Assembly: GCF_030812885.1 (NCBI RefSeq)
Contig: NZ_JAUSTO010000023.1
Location: 1-23,668, forward strand
From: Moryella indoligenes
Lineage (GTDB): Bacteria > Bacillota > Clostridia > Lachnospirales > Lachnospiraceae
DNA length: 23,668 bases
Direction of reading: 5' to 3'
The position numbers were made by a program, and so were the translations under genes. Positions within the stretch are counted from its first letter, which is position 1, and each line of letters opens with the position of its first letter. The notes beneath the pieces are model-generated. The model was not told the origin of the DNA. It searched no databases and worked only from the letters and a program-made list of their open reading frames with translations. This document shows positions 1 through 6,944 of this stretch, piece by piece.

Positions 1-437
1 TGTAAGAAAAGCTCAAGTTCTGCAAGCCTGCGCCGCTTGAGCCCCGCTATATGTCTGCCGCCCGCTCGGTCATGCGTTGGCCAGTCAGCAATAATCTCCT
101 TCCGGGTGCGTCTTCCGTCAGCCACCAGCCCTTTGATGGAGCCGATATTGTAGGCATAGCTCACCAGTGCATCAAACTCTGACTGCGTCCAGTGATAGGC
201 GCTGTCGTATTTATTGACTTTGGGCTCATACTTTGCAGCGATGGACTGCGCAAGCCATCCATCAGCCTGCACCTGCGTGATCTGCATCCCCGGAGTAATA
301 TCTGTGCCTGTGATCTCCCTGTCGGCAGAAGTCGTCCCGTAGCCGATAGACCAGACACCGGCAGCACACTGGTAGGCCTTCAACCGGCAGCCCTCAAAGC
401 TCTTTATCAGAGCAAGCCCCTTTTCTGATATGTGCAT
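1..437 (-). CDS. Endolysin, GH24 phage lysozyme (C-terminus cut by window edge)
   Basis: This enzyme cleaves the glycan strands of peptidoglycan for host lysis. The ATG at 437 has AAAGGAG nine bases upstream. The N-terminus reads GLALIKSFEGCRLKAYQC, then AAGVWSIGYGTT, which is the GH24 (T4/P22 lysozyme) active-site block. Catalytic Glu is E15. The position equal to T4 Asp20 is C24 and the one equal to Thr26 is S30; a Cys at the Asp position is, from memory, frequent in the phage 'YxCPAGVWTIGYG' subgroup, so the enzyme is probably active. A second family-like stretch, FDALVSYAYNIG, lies near residues 90-101. At least 145 codons are visible and the frame is open to base 1. No signal peptide is seen, so export would need a holin. 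The gene sits after a terminator (541-564), so it needs readthrough or its own promoter. Confidence 0.9.
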   Translation of the reverse strand, partial: MHISEKGLALIKSFEGCRLKAYQCAAGVWSIGYGTTSADREITGTDITPGMQITQVQADGWLAQSIAAKYEPKVNKYDSAYHWTQSEFDALVSYAYNIGSIKGLVADGRRTRKEIIADWPTHDRAGGRHIAGLKRRRLAELELFL

Positions 438-457
438 TGAAAGTCTCCTTTAATTAA

Positions 458-535
458 AATTTCCTTATTAAAGAAAAACGCAATTTCTTTTAATAAGAAT
501 TCCCATAATCAAAGAAAATGCCATTCCCTTGAATA
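458..535 (-). repeat. Two imperfect 38-bp tandem repeats in the endolysin leader
   Basis: On the minus strand, the copies at 535-498 and 495-458 both begin TATT, share AAT.GC and TTTTCTTT and end AAATT or GAATT. They are about three quarters identical and have a 40-base period. The second copy can also fold on the plus strand as TTATTAAAGAAA...TTTCTTTTAATAA. The stretch is very AT-rich and lies between the terminator at 541-564 and the endolysin ribosome binding site. Its role is unknown: a regulatory leader, an activator site or a decayed duplication are all possible. No convincing sigma-A promoter was found in it. Confidence 0.5.
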
Positions 536-540
536 CAAAG

Positions 541-564
541 AAAAAGCCGCCCCGAAGGACGGCT
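541..564 (-). terminator. Rho-independent terminator upstream of the endolysin
   Basis: Read on the minus strand, AGCCGTCC-TTCG-GGGCGGCT forms an 8-bp stem with one G:T pair and a UUCG tetraloop, followed directly by TTTTTC. It ends transcription of the structural and holin-region operon 10 bases after the small gene at 574-762 and before the endolysin. Confidence 0.88.
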
Positions 565-573
565 CATTTGATG

Positions 574-762
574 TTACATATCCTTGCCCGGCCCAGCATC
601 AACATGTCCCTGATACTGGTTTGCATGACCGGGCTCCACAGCGTCAGTCTCAATCTTACGCTTACCCTTCGGGTCTACTCCGAGCCCCTCCTTGCCGACC
701 GCCGGACCTGCGTCAACATAACCCTTGTTCATCTCTGCATAGTTTTCGTTCATGTGCTTCAT
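574..762 (-). CDS. Small hydrophilic protein with a VDAGP repeat
   Basis: This is a 62-residue protein of unknown function. AAGGAGG lies at good spacing before the ATG, which supports translation. There is no membrane segment or signal peptide. It is rich in Gly, Lys, Glu and Asp, and carries a duplicated motif, GYVDAGPAVGKEG near residue 14 and GHVDAGPGKDM at the C-terminus; the DNA of the two copies is also alike (ATGTTGAYGCWGGKCCGG). It is the last gene before the terminator at 541-564 and lies between the holin-like gene and the endolysin, which suggests but does not prove a link to lysis or to the virion. I do not recognise a family. Confidence 0.7.
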   Translation of the reverse strand: MKHMNENYAEMNKGYVDAGPAVGKEGLGVDPKGKRKIETDAVEPGHANQYQGHVDAGPGKDM

Positions 763-830
763 ACTTCTTTCCTCCTTAAGATATGATATGAGCCATCATA
801 ACGGTGATGGCACCGAGATATGAGGATCAC
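759..830 (-). CDS. Possible 23-residue ORF after an extended Shine-Dalgarno sequence
   Basis: An unusually long ribosome binding site (AGGAGGTGATCC on the minus strand, plus-strand bases 824-835) matches the 16S rRNA 3' tail over 12 bases, yet no ATG follows at normal distance. The frame starting at a GTG inside it encodes V/M-ILISRCHHRYDGSYHILRRKEV and stops in an ATGA overlap with the next gene (574-762), the same coupling seen between most genes here. Initiation might be at GTG or at a rare codon such as ATA about 8 bases downstream. Otherwise it is only a ribosome loading site. Existence as a protein is uncertain. Confidence 0.35.
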   Translation of the reverse strand: MILISRCHHRYDGSYHILRRKEV

Positions 831-836
831 CTCCTC

Positions 837-1031
837 TCAACGCGCGCTGTCTGCAAGCCCCTCTCCGATGCAGTATGCGATCACAGATGCACCCTGAAGA
901 ATCAGGGCAGAGACCTGTGCGGCCTCACTCTGACCGGCGCCGCGATAGATCATGATTCCGGACACCAGCCCCGCGACTGCGACCCACAGCTTTCTACTGG
1001 TTAGCTTTCTTGCGATGTCTTCAAATTTCAT
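837..1031 (-). CDS. Small two-helix membrane protein, probable holin
   Basis: This is a 64-residue protein beginning MKFEDIARKLTSRKLW. The ATG at 1031 is chosen because AAGGAGG precedes it closely; a longer open frame upstream overlaps the neighbouring gene and has no ribosome binding site. Two hydrophobic helices are visible (about residues 15-30, VAVAGLVSGIMIY, and 38-56, AQVSALILQGASVIAYCIG), separated by a short polar turn, with a charged N-terminus. This is the size and plan of a class II holin. It sits with another membrane protein (1045-1521) upstream of the endolysin, as expected for a lysis cassette. The holin assignment is inferred from context and topology. Confidence 0.75.
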   Translation of the reverse strand: MKFEDIARKLTSRKLWVAVAGLVSGIMIYRGAGQSEAAQVSALILQGASVIAYCIGEGLADSAR

Positions 1032-1044
1032 CTCTTTTTCCTCC

Positions 1045-1521
1045 TTATAAAAAATCTCTTTTTTCAAGTCTCTCACAATATTTTTTCCGTATGTGAGCGA
1101 CGGTTGAACAGGTTTGATTGTTTTTAAACTCTGGATGCGTAGCGCAGTATTTCTCATAGTTGTCTATGTCAACCAGCACTTGATCGAAACGATCTTTGCT
1201 GTGCCTGCGGCCCTCCAGCAATTCGTCAGCAAAAATCAGAATCCTTACCCTTGCGGTTATAGCCCGGTCTTCTCCGACTTCATGCTTGACTGACTTTATT
1301 TCCCCCCGGACGCTTTCGATCTGATCTGAAAGTTTCCCCTGTGCAGTGATCATCTCTCGGTTGATCTCAGCACCCAGCATCTTTGCAATGGCCGTCCATG
1401 GCTTTTTACCCGCCGGAGCAACTTTTTGAATTGCAGTGAGCGTTAGTAAAAGCAGCCAGCCCCCTGCGGATAAAAGTGTTTCGATGTCTTTAAGCTCCAA
1501 AAGCCCGTTTATTGCCACCAT
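1045..1521 (-). CDS. Phage membrane-anchored coiled-coil protein of the lysis region
   Basis: This 158-residue protein has one hydrophobic N-terminal segment (about residues 18-31, SAGGWLLLLTLTAI), a heptad-like region about 53-84 (INREMITAQGKLSDQIESVRGEI...), and a C-terminal domain with ARVRILIFADELLEGRRHSKDRF and IDNYEKYC...FKNNQT. The C-terminal block resembles proteins that I recall as common in Lachnospiraceae prophages next to holin and lysin genes, usually unnamed or called holin-like. The first ATG lies about 11 bases after GGAGG; the GTG at codon 2 is a possible alternative. Its role is likely in lysis, as holin or antiholin, or in anchoring. The exact function is not shown by the sequence. 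Confidence 0.75.
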   Translation of the reverse strand: MVAINGLLELKDIETLLSAGGWLLLLTLTAIQKVAPAGKKPWTAIAKMLGAEINREMITAQGKLSDQIESVRGEIKSVKHEVGEDRAITARVRILIFADELLEGRRHSKDRFDQVLVDIDNYEKYCATHPEFKNNQTCSTVAHIRKKYCERLEKRDFL

Positions 1522-1536
1522 ACATGGCTATCCTCC

Positions 1537-1953
1537 TCATTTCAGTTTGTAGTGTGGCCTTTCTTCCCCAAAAAGAAGATACCGGAGCCAATCATCGAGG
1601 ATTATCCCCATGACTGATACCGGTATCCATAAAAGTGTATACAATAGACATATCTGCCCCAAAATGTTCCCGGGCATGTGGCTATAGTTCCATACTTGCC
1701 ATCCAAACCAGAGATTCACCACACAGCCTGTCATAAATTCCGCAGCCGTGACGATCACGGTTCCGAGCAAGGCTTGTCTCCACAAGGGAACTTCCCACGG
1801 GATGACCTCATTCAACAGCCCGAGCACTACAAAGCACGTCCCGCCGAGAAAGAACATTGTCCAGTGGCTATATCCTCTCCACAGCAGCTCAAGAAGAACA
1901 TACAAGGCTCCCCCGATCATCATCAGGATTAAGTGCTTTACCCAGTGCCTCAT
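1537..1953 (-). CDS. Four-helix membrane protein, CmpB/PF06541-like
   Basis: This 138-residue protein is nearly all membrane. Helices lie at about residues 7-24, 32-50, 60-84 and 97-120, followed by a short charged tail (GEERPHYKLK). The sequence LLWRGYSHWTMFFLGGTCF...GLLNE resembles the 'putative ABC-transporter type IV' family PF06541 (CmpB), copies of which occur in Firmicutes prophages without any ABC ATPase partner. No transporter genes are nearby, so the family name should not be read as a function. It begins in an ATGA overlap with the gene upstream (1950-2627). A lysis-related or superinfection-related role is possible. Confidence 0.75.
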   Translation of the reverse strand: MRHWVKHLILMMIGGALYVLLELLWRGYSHWTMFFLGGTCFVVLGLLNEVIPWEVPLWRQALLGTVIVTAAEFMTGCVVNLWFGWQVWNYSHMPGNILGQICLLYTLLWIPVSVMGIILDDWLRYLLFGEERPHYKLK

Positions 1954-2627
1954 GATGCCGCTCCTGCAAGATATCCTTTCAGCACATCACTCTGATACTG
2001 CTCCGGAATGGGGGCCCCGTACTGGATGGCTCTGACAGTCTCGACATCCTCGCAGTCCTTAATCCACGCGTGCATCGAGTTGCAGTATGTCGTGTGATAT
2101 GTCACCAGTTTCATGGCAGCCTCGATCACCGGCGCGATCTCTTCTATTGTGTAAAACCTGCAAAGCTTTCCATCAGCATGATAGGGGACAGTCTGTGCTC
2201 CGGAGATGATCTGTGCCCGCAGCCCGAAAAGATTTAGCTGGTCAATCTCTGTCAAGCTGTAGTGCTCACCTCCTACGTCTATGCCCCTCTGTATGAGCTC
2301 TGTACAAGCCCCATTTACCTCTTGCAGCTTCATAGCCTGTACTTCCTCAAGTGATGGTGTATAGAGCTCTTCCTGCGTCGCCTGTGAAGTCTCAGGGGGA
2401 GTATAGACGCTCCCATCATTTGACAGCCACACAGTTTTATCATCTCTCCTGTAAACTGTTGCAAATCCAGGCAGGTGCGCTGACTGCACGCCTCCGGCGG
2501 TGTACACATCGATGTCTCCGTACTCTTCCGGGACTTCATCTGCAAAAGTGATCTGTATTACAGAGTGGATTGATGGACGGATGTCTGTAATATTATAATC
2601 ATTATTTTTTATTATAATTTTTTCCAT
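1950..2627 (-). CDS. DUF4376-like phage tail-region protein
   Basis: This 225-residue soluble protein has two parts. The N-terminal part, about residues 1-77, has a beta-rich FADEVPEEYGDIDVYTAGGVQSAHLPGFATVY pattern. The alpha-helical C-terminal part, about 95-225, begins SLEEVQAMKLQEVNGACTELI and includes HYSLTEIDQLNLFGLRAQI, the pattern of DUF4376-type phage proteins found directly after tail fibres. The ribosome binding site is AAAGGGG, 6 bases before the ATG. A role in fibre assembly or as a fibre accessory is the usual guess from its position. It is separated from the tail fibre gene by the inverted fibre-tip segment at 2644-3012, which breaks the otherwise tight gene spacing. Confidence 0.75.
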   Translation of the reverse strand: MEKIIIKNNDYNITDIRPSIHSVIQITFADEVPEEYGDIDVYTAGGVQSAHLPGFATVYRRDDKTVWLSNDGSVYTPPETSQATQEELYTPSLEEVQAMKLQEVNGACTELIQRGIDVGGEHYSLTEIDQLNLFGLRAQIISGAQTVPYHADGKLCRFYTIEEIAPVIEAAMKLVTYHTTYCNSMHAWIKDCEDVETVRAIQYGAPIPEQYQSDVLKGYLAGAAS

Positions 2628-2643
2628 GATCTACCCCTTTCTT

Positions 2644-3012
2644 AGAAGGCAATCTAAATGAAATGGCAATTTGAGAGTTTATATGTCCGGGACTATACGT
2701 GCCGAAAAACACATAACTTTTACGAAAAATGTATGGTCACAGTACTTGTCTTTTAGTTTACCGGCAGGGGTTTATATCATTATGGGCAGGATAGGATATA
2801 GCAAAAACAAGCCGCTGGGCGTGTCGATAGGCACTATATCTGGAATGCCAAATTCGAATCTTTTCATTAACCACTCCTCGGAGCATGCGGTTCAAACCGT
2901 AACGGGGATCACAAACGGAGGGACATACTACTTGAATGGGATCTACAAGGATACTAATGATGCGGACGATATTATGGTAAGGCTCATGGCGTATCCCATT
3001 AAAAATCTGTAA
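2644..3012 (+). pseudogene. Orphan tail-fibre tip module in inverted orientation
   Basis: This is a plus-strand open frame inside a block where all genes are on the minus strand. From the TTG at 2671 it reads NLRVYMSGTIRAEKH, then ...SLPAGVYIIMGRIGYSK... and ends GGTYYLNGIYKDT...VRLMAYPIKNL; this has the pattern of the receptor-side, beta-rich C-terminal domain of Firmicutes phage tail fibres. There is no good ribosome binding site or start. Upstream bases 2644-2664 encode LEGNLNE, a typical fibre linker, in a different frame, joined by an apparent loss of one A in GAAATGG. It therefore looks like the C-terminal part of a fibre gene without its head. It ends 4 bases from the stop codon of the minus-strand fibre gene at 3017-3619, tail to tail. 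It could be a silent alternative tip or the relic of an inversion. Confidence 0.65.
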
Positions 3013-3016
3013 ATTT

Positions 3017-3619
3017 TTATATTGATTTCCAAACACCTGCAGAGCGGTATGCGTGGTAAAGCTTTCCACTGTAATCAACAGCTAAAATCGCTGCATTTGT
3101 TTCGTATCCAATATAAATCCCTCGCGCATATCGTGGTATTTTTACAGTTCCTAGTGTTAATTCTTCCATCGTGTAAAAAACATAGAACGAACTGCTCTCC
3201 ACAACGCCGGAAATTTCTTTTACATTCAACTTACTATTTAACGTAGTAATCTGATCTTGCAAAACCTTTCCCTGCGACGCTGCGAGCGGCAGTGTGGTAG
3301 ACGTGCTCACACAGTTATTCACAAGCTTTCCCTGGTCAAGGACATACTTCATTCCGGCTTTGAAGTTTCGGAAGAACTCGCCGATTTTTCCCCCTGATTT
3401 TACAGTGTCAAGAAAGCTCTGAAAACTGGTGATCCCCGAAGCTGCTCCGAATGTTACTATGTGTTCCGCTGCTTCTCCACCGTCGGAGTTGGTTTTTTCA
3501 TCAGACAAAGCTTTGATCAGGCCGTCTATAGCTTCAAAATTTTCACTAAAAGGCTGCGCTTCGATAAAATCAACCCCGTCTTCGGGCTTGTTAAAACTAT
3601 AGTTTGTTGATTGTTTCAT
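3017..3619 (-). CDS. Short tail fibre protein
   Basis: This 200-residue protein probably forms the distal fibre and binds the host surface. The N-terminus MKQSTNYSFNKPEDGVDFIEAQPF followed by ENFEAIDGLIKAL is the conserved baseplate-attachment type of Firmicutes prophage fibres. Then come a helical middle, the linker TTLPLAASQGKVLQDQITTLNSKL (about residues 108-131), and a beta-rich tip ending YSGKLYHAYRSAGVWKSI. It is short for a fibre, with a single small tip domain. Its start overlaps the DUF2313 gene stop by 4 bases. Across the linker/tip junction it aligns with the inverted module at 2644-3012: LNSKLNVKEISGVVES against NGNLRVYMSGTIRA, so the two look like alternative tips. Confidence 0.8.
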   Translation of the reverse strand: MKQSTNYSFNKPEDGVDFIEAQPFSENFEAIDGLIKALSDEKTNSDGGEAAEHIVTFGAASGITSFQSFLDTVKSGGKIGEFFRNFKAGMKYVLDQGKLVNNCVSTSTTLPLAASQGKVLQDQITTLNSKLNVKEISGVVESSSFYVFYTMEELTLGTVKIPRYARGIYIGYETNAAILAVDYSGKLYHAYRSAGVWKSI

Positions 3620-4176
3620 ATTATTCCTTTCTGATATTTAGGATCGGCTTTTGCCTGCAAATACGTGACATCACCAAGCTCACTCCACTTATATCGATGA
3701 AAGTTTTTCCAGCGGTTATATATAACATTCACTGTGATTCCCATTGTGGCCGGAGACATTCGATTGATTAAATCATTGATAATCCCCTGCATAGGAACAG
3801 ACGCGAGTTTTATATCACATACAATCGTTGATGTTTCTGGGCTGACCTTCAAATCAAAAAGATCTTTGCTTCCACACACCACGGTGAGCAAATCAATTAA
3901 CTTTTGCTTCACATAAGGAAGATTTGACATTTTATACCCCTTGATACGACGAATGCGATCATCCAGGGAATCGCCGGAGGTGAGTTGAATTTTTAAAATT
4001 CTCTCCCAATATTCACACTCTTCTATGCTCATCGTGTCGTCGCGGCAGTCTTTCAAGGCTTTGTTGATATCTTCCCATGCAATTTTTAGGTACTTGTCAT
4101 AAATTCTTGTGATGACTTTGTACTCTGCCAAATTATAGATATGCGCCGGAAGGTAACGCGCGGTCTCTACCATCAT
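3616..4176 (-). CDS. Baseplate/tail protein, DUF2313 (YmfQ, XkdU-like)
   Basis: This 186-residue protein matches the DUF2313/YmfQ family in size and pattern: YLPAHIYNLAEYKVITRIYDKYLKIAWEDINKAL at the start, SIEECEYWERILKIQ, then SLDDRIRRIKGYKM and a C-terminal RWKNFHRYKWSELGDVTY. In PBSX-like phages this protein follows baseplate J and is thought to connect the baseplate wedge to the fibre. It starts with ATGATG in an ATGA overlap with the baseplate J stop, and its own stop overlaps the fibre start, so the three genes are coupled. Confidence 0.87.
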   Translation of the reverse strand: MMVETARYLPAHIYNLAEYKVITRIYDKYLKIAWEDINKALKDCRDDTMSIEECEYWERILKIQLTSGDSLDDRIRRIKGYKMSNLPYVKQKLIDLLTVVCGSKDLFDLKVSPETSTIVCDIKLASVPMQGIINDLINRMSPATMGITVNVIYNRWKNFHRYKWSELGDVTYLQAKADPKYQKGII

Positions 4177-5234
4177 GTCAACGTCACCTCCCCGGCAGTC
4201 GGTATGCTATCACTTTCAATCGTAAGGTTTTCAGGAGCTCCGTTCAGAGTAGTGTCCGAGATATCAAGCACTCCACGCACATCAAGAACGGCAGCCTCAA
4301 GACGGGAAATATATACGATGGATTTGTCGTTTTCTGTTCCGCTTGCCCACTCAGCCGCAATACTTTTGATATACTGACTGATTTTATCCTTGATTGTAGC
4401 GCCGAGCATATCGGCACTATATCCGCTCCGGTATGTGATTTTGGTTGAAACTGTAACCGGCACAGCTTTGACGCTTTCGATTGTGACCACATGATCGAGA
4501 GGGGCCCAGCCGTAGCCGCTGCCCTCATCCGGAACGGCAGCTTTCCTAATTTGATTGAGCAGGTATTCACTCACTGTGCCACTATCGGAGGAAATCACAA
4601 CCAGCTTTACAGTGCCAGGGCCCGCTGCCGCGCGGTACACCTTGCACCCGCCAACGCCTGCCGTAGCAGTGGCAGCCATTTTATATGCTGTAATGTTTCC
4701 ATCAAAAGCTTGCTCTTTAAAACTGTCGATGTACCTTTTATATAAGCTTTCTCTGTTTTCATCCTCTGAGCCTGCTATTAAAAGCTCAGTCACCCTTGCG
4801 CTTTCAAGCCCCTCCACATAGGTTATCGGTGTCAGCTCTCCGGTCAGAGAGTTTGCACCCGCGCCGGTCTCCTCAACCTCAAGGCTATATTCATAGCCTG
4901 ATAGGTGCTCGGATACTTTGTAATTAAATCCCTTCAAATTAAAACGCGCTCCAATCGGAACCTCCACATTAAACACGCCCCTGACAAACGCATGCGTAGC
5001 CATCCTCCTGAAAACGTTACGATCGGCTGTAATCTCTGACAGATATTCTATATCTGCTGTGTCAGCATGTCCCTGGTTTTTGACATAGTTCAGATGGATA
5101 TATAGCTTTTCCAGCTCATAAGCCAGCACTGAGAGAGAGTTAAAAACAAGACTTCCTGCTCCCTTCTGCACATCGTCCCCGACCTCTGATGTCATGTCCG
5201 CCAGCATCTGATAGTAAGTTTTATCCTCATACAT
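4173..5234 (-). CDS. Baseplate J family protein (XkdT-like)
   Basis: This 353-residue protein is the baseplate wedge (Baseplate_J, like Mu gp47, P2 gpJ and PBSX XkdT). Visible marks are DMTSEVGDDVQKGAGSLVFNSLSVLAYELEKLYIHL at the N-terminus, GARFNLKGFNYKVSE..., EVEETGAGANSLTGELTPI in the middle, and the conserved SLYKRYIDSFKEQAFDGNITAYK with GGCKVYRAAAGPGTVKLVVI. The length is normal for the PBSX type. It overlaps the DUF2634 gene by 8 bases upstream and the DUF2313 gene by 4 bases downstream. It acts in contractile tail assembly, fixing the tail tip around the hub. Confidence 0.92.
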   Translation of the reverse strand: MYEDKTYYQMLADMTSEVGDDVQKGAGSLVFNSLSVLAYELEKLYIHLNYVKNQGHADTADIEYLSEITADRNVFRRMATHAFVRGVFNVEVPIGARFNLKGFNYKVSEHLSGYEYSLEVEETGAGANSLTGELTPITYVEGLESARVTELLIAGSEDENRESLYKRYIDSFKEQAFDGNITAYKMAATATAGVGGCKVYRAAAGPGTVKLVVISSDSGTVSEYLLNQIRKAAVPDEGSGYGWAPLDHVVTIESVKAVPVTVSTKITYRSGYSADMLGATIKDKISQYIKSIAAEWASGTENDKSIVYISRLEAAVLDVRGVLDISDTTLNGAPENLTIESDSIPTAGEVTLT

Positions 5235-5643
5235 CTGTATCTACCTCTATTTTTCCAAAGTCTGTGACTGCTGCAAAAGATATGTGCAGCTGATCTCCTG
5301 TCAACTCTGCCTTAAAATCCCTTATCTCTGAGATATACGGATTGATGAGCATAGCCTCTGCAATTTCATCTTCACAGTCGGTATTAATGAACTCTTCTGA
5401 TAGGGACTGCCCGATGTACTGCTCAAGTGACGTTCCGTAGTCCCATGAGTAGATCGGATATCGGTATCTTTCAGTATGCAGACATAACCATATCCAGACC
5501 TTGACGGCCTCAATACCTTCAACGACTTTTCCCGTCATCTGTCCGGTCGAAAAATCAATTCCGTACTCTTTCGGTATGACTTTTTCTGCTCTTGTCTGAA
5601 TTTTGTCTGCGCCCAACTGTAAAAAAGAAGGTAAAATATTCAC
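5227..5643 (-). CDS. Baseplate protein, DUF2634 (XkdS-like)
   Basis: This 138-residue protein matches DUF2634/XkdS: KEYGIDFSTGQMTGKVVEGIEAVKVWIWLCLHTERYRYPIYSWDYG then SLEQYIGQSLSEEFINTDCEDEIAEAMLINPYI. This fold corresponds to the gp25-like / baseplate W wedge component of other myophages, which links hub and wedge. It lies between the DUF2577 and baseplate J genes, the standard order in PBSX-like tails, and overlaps both by 4 to 8 bases. Confidence 0.9.
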   Translation of the reverse strand: MNILPSFLQLGADKIQTRAEKVIPKEYGIDFSTGQMTGKVVEGIEAVKVWIWLCLHTERYRYPIYSWDYGTSLEQYIGQSLSEEFINTDCEDEIAEAMLINPYISEIRDFKAELTGDQLHISFAAVTDFGKIEVDTDV

Positions 5644-5960
5644 CCCTTCACCATCCTTCCTAGGACTAAATACTTTGACACTGTCCCCTCCGGCTCTTTG
5701 ATCGGGATTACTGCTACCTTGTCACCAGCTTTCAGCGCCGGGAGGTATGCTGATTTGTCCTGTAAGCTCGCATTTTCCGGGCAATATCCTGCCACTCCCG
5801 TCGCCGTAGGGTGCAGCAGTCGATCATCGAAAAGAAGATCTTCAGCAGTCAACTGCAAGTTTCCTATTTTGCAAGTGTTCGGGCCCATCATTTCTGCCAA
5901 CTGCGCCCCCGTGCTTTCCGGCCTCCCCATCATCCCCGCAAAGTCATCCGCCCAGCTCAT
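5640..5960 (-). CDS. Tail protein, DUF2577 (XkdR-like)
   Basis: This 106-residue protein begins MSWADDFAGMMGRPESTG and ends with a small beta barrel (LKAGDKVAVIPIKEPEGTVSKYLVLGRMVKG), the pattern of DUF2577/XkdR. In PBSX-like tails it is placed between the hub XkdQ and DUF2634 and has been compared with the spike/OB-fold component. It starts inside the end of the XkdQ-like gene with a 4-base overlap. The function is taken from gene order and family only. Confidence 0.87.
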   Translation of the reverse strand: MSWADDFAGMMGRPESTGAQLAEMMGPNTCKIGNLQLTAEDLLFDDRLLHPTATGVAGYCPENASLQDKSAYLPALKAGDKVAVIPIKEPEGTVSKYLVLGRMVKG

Positions 5961-6940
5961 GCCTTTTCCTCCTCTGCTTCTCTTTCATCCATCAGACTGT
6001 CAAACCGCAGCGACAAATCCATTTTGTGTACACCGTTTTCCCATGTATGTGTATCTGATGTAATCCAGTATCGGCCGGACAACCCCGTGGCTCCGTCTGT
6101 AATGGTCACAAAGTAGCACGACAAGCAGTTGATATCCCCCAGCGCTGAAATCTTGATTTCCTGCTTTGGCAGCACATGAATCTTGCTTTTCGCTCCCGTC
6201 TGTGGGTCTATGCCTTCTTCCTGAGTGTAGGCTTCTGAAAAAATACCGAACTTTGAGATGCTCCCGTCGTTCTTTACCTCACCGACCTGATTCCCTTTGT
6301 CGTCATAGATTTTTATCTGGTTTTTGATGGAATTCATGGTTTCTGTGATGTCGGAATTGAAAATATTATTTTTATCCGACAGCGTGAAACCCGATACTAT
6401 CCACTCTGCTTTGTATACACCAAGGCCGTGTTTGTAGATCATCGGAAAGTATTTGTCTCCGGTGATCCGATGAGCTTTCGTGTATGCTGCCATGATGATG
6501 TCATACAGAGACATTTCATTACAGATCATGGATTTAATCACAACGCCGGTCGGGTACAACCAGCGCACCGGGATCTGTACATCTGCACAAACCTGCAGCG
6601 TGATTGCTTCGGCTGTAATATTTTTAAAGTTGTACTGTCCTGTTGATTCGAGGAAGTGCTTCATAGCATCATAGGCCGTAAAAGTGATAGTTCCTATCTG
6701 GCTTGATCTTTCAATCCCGAAAATCTGACCGTAAAATACTTCTCCCTCTGCACCATATTCAAAGCTTATAAAATCTCCAGTCTCTACCGCCGGGAGCTGC
6801 ACCGTTTTATCATACGGAGCATTCAGATAATCAAAAGAAAAAGCACGGGCAGCCTGAGAAGACGATCCGCTCCACGTATAGCGAGCGCAAACTTTTGATA
6901 TATCGTAAATCGTGCCGTTTTGTTTTATCAGTTTGATCAT
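5957..6940 (-). CDS. Baseplate hub protein (XkdQ/YqbQ-like, gpD type)
   Basis: This 327-residue protein has the XkdQ pattern: IYDISKVCARYTWSGSSSQAARAFSFDYLNAP at the start, then DFISFEYGAEGEVFYGQIFGIERSSQIGTITFTAYDAMKHFL, and a late DINCLSCYFVTITD...GRYWITSDTHTWENGVHKMDLSLRFD. This is the late-control gpD / gp27 hub family, which forms the tube end around the central spike. It is preceded by the LysM protein and followed by DUF2577, as in PBSX. ATG at 6940 follows GGGGTGAGG. The length is normal. Confidence 0.9.
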   Translation of the reverse strand: MIKLIKQNGTIYDISKVCARYTWSGSSSQAARAFSFDYLNAPYDKTVQLPAVETGDFISFEYGAEGEVFYGQIFGIERSSQIGTITFTAYDAMKHFLESTGQYNFKNITAEAITLQVCADVQIPVRWLYPTGVVIKSMICNEMSLYDIIMAAYTKAHRITGDKYFPMIYKHGLGVYKAEWIVSGFTLSDKNNIFNSDITETMNSIKNQIKIYDDKGNQVGEVKNDGSISKFGIFSEAYTQEEGIDPQTGAKSKIHVLPKQEIKISALGDINCLSCYFVTITDGATGLSGRYWITSDTHTWENGVHKMDLSLRFDSLMDEREAEEEKA

Positions 6941-6944
6941 AGCC

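Noticed and set aside
1537..1953. ABC transporter subunit
   Set aside because: The family name of PF06541 suggests this, but there is no ATPase gene and the protein lies in a phage lysis region.
2600..3300. Long inverted repeats or gix/hix-type crossover sites around the inverted fibre module
   Set aside because: By eye only short matches (for example TTG and TCCGG at the two junctions) are present; not enough to call recombination sites.
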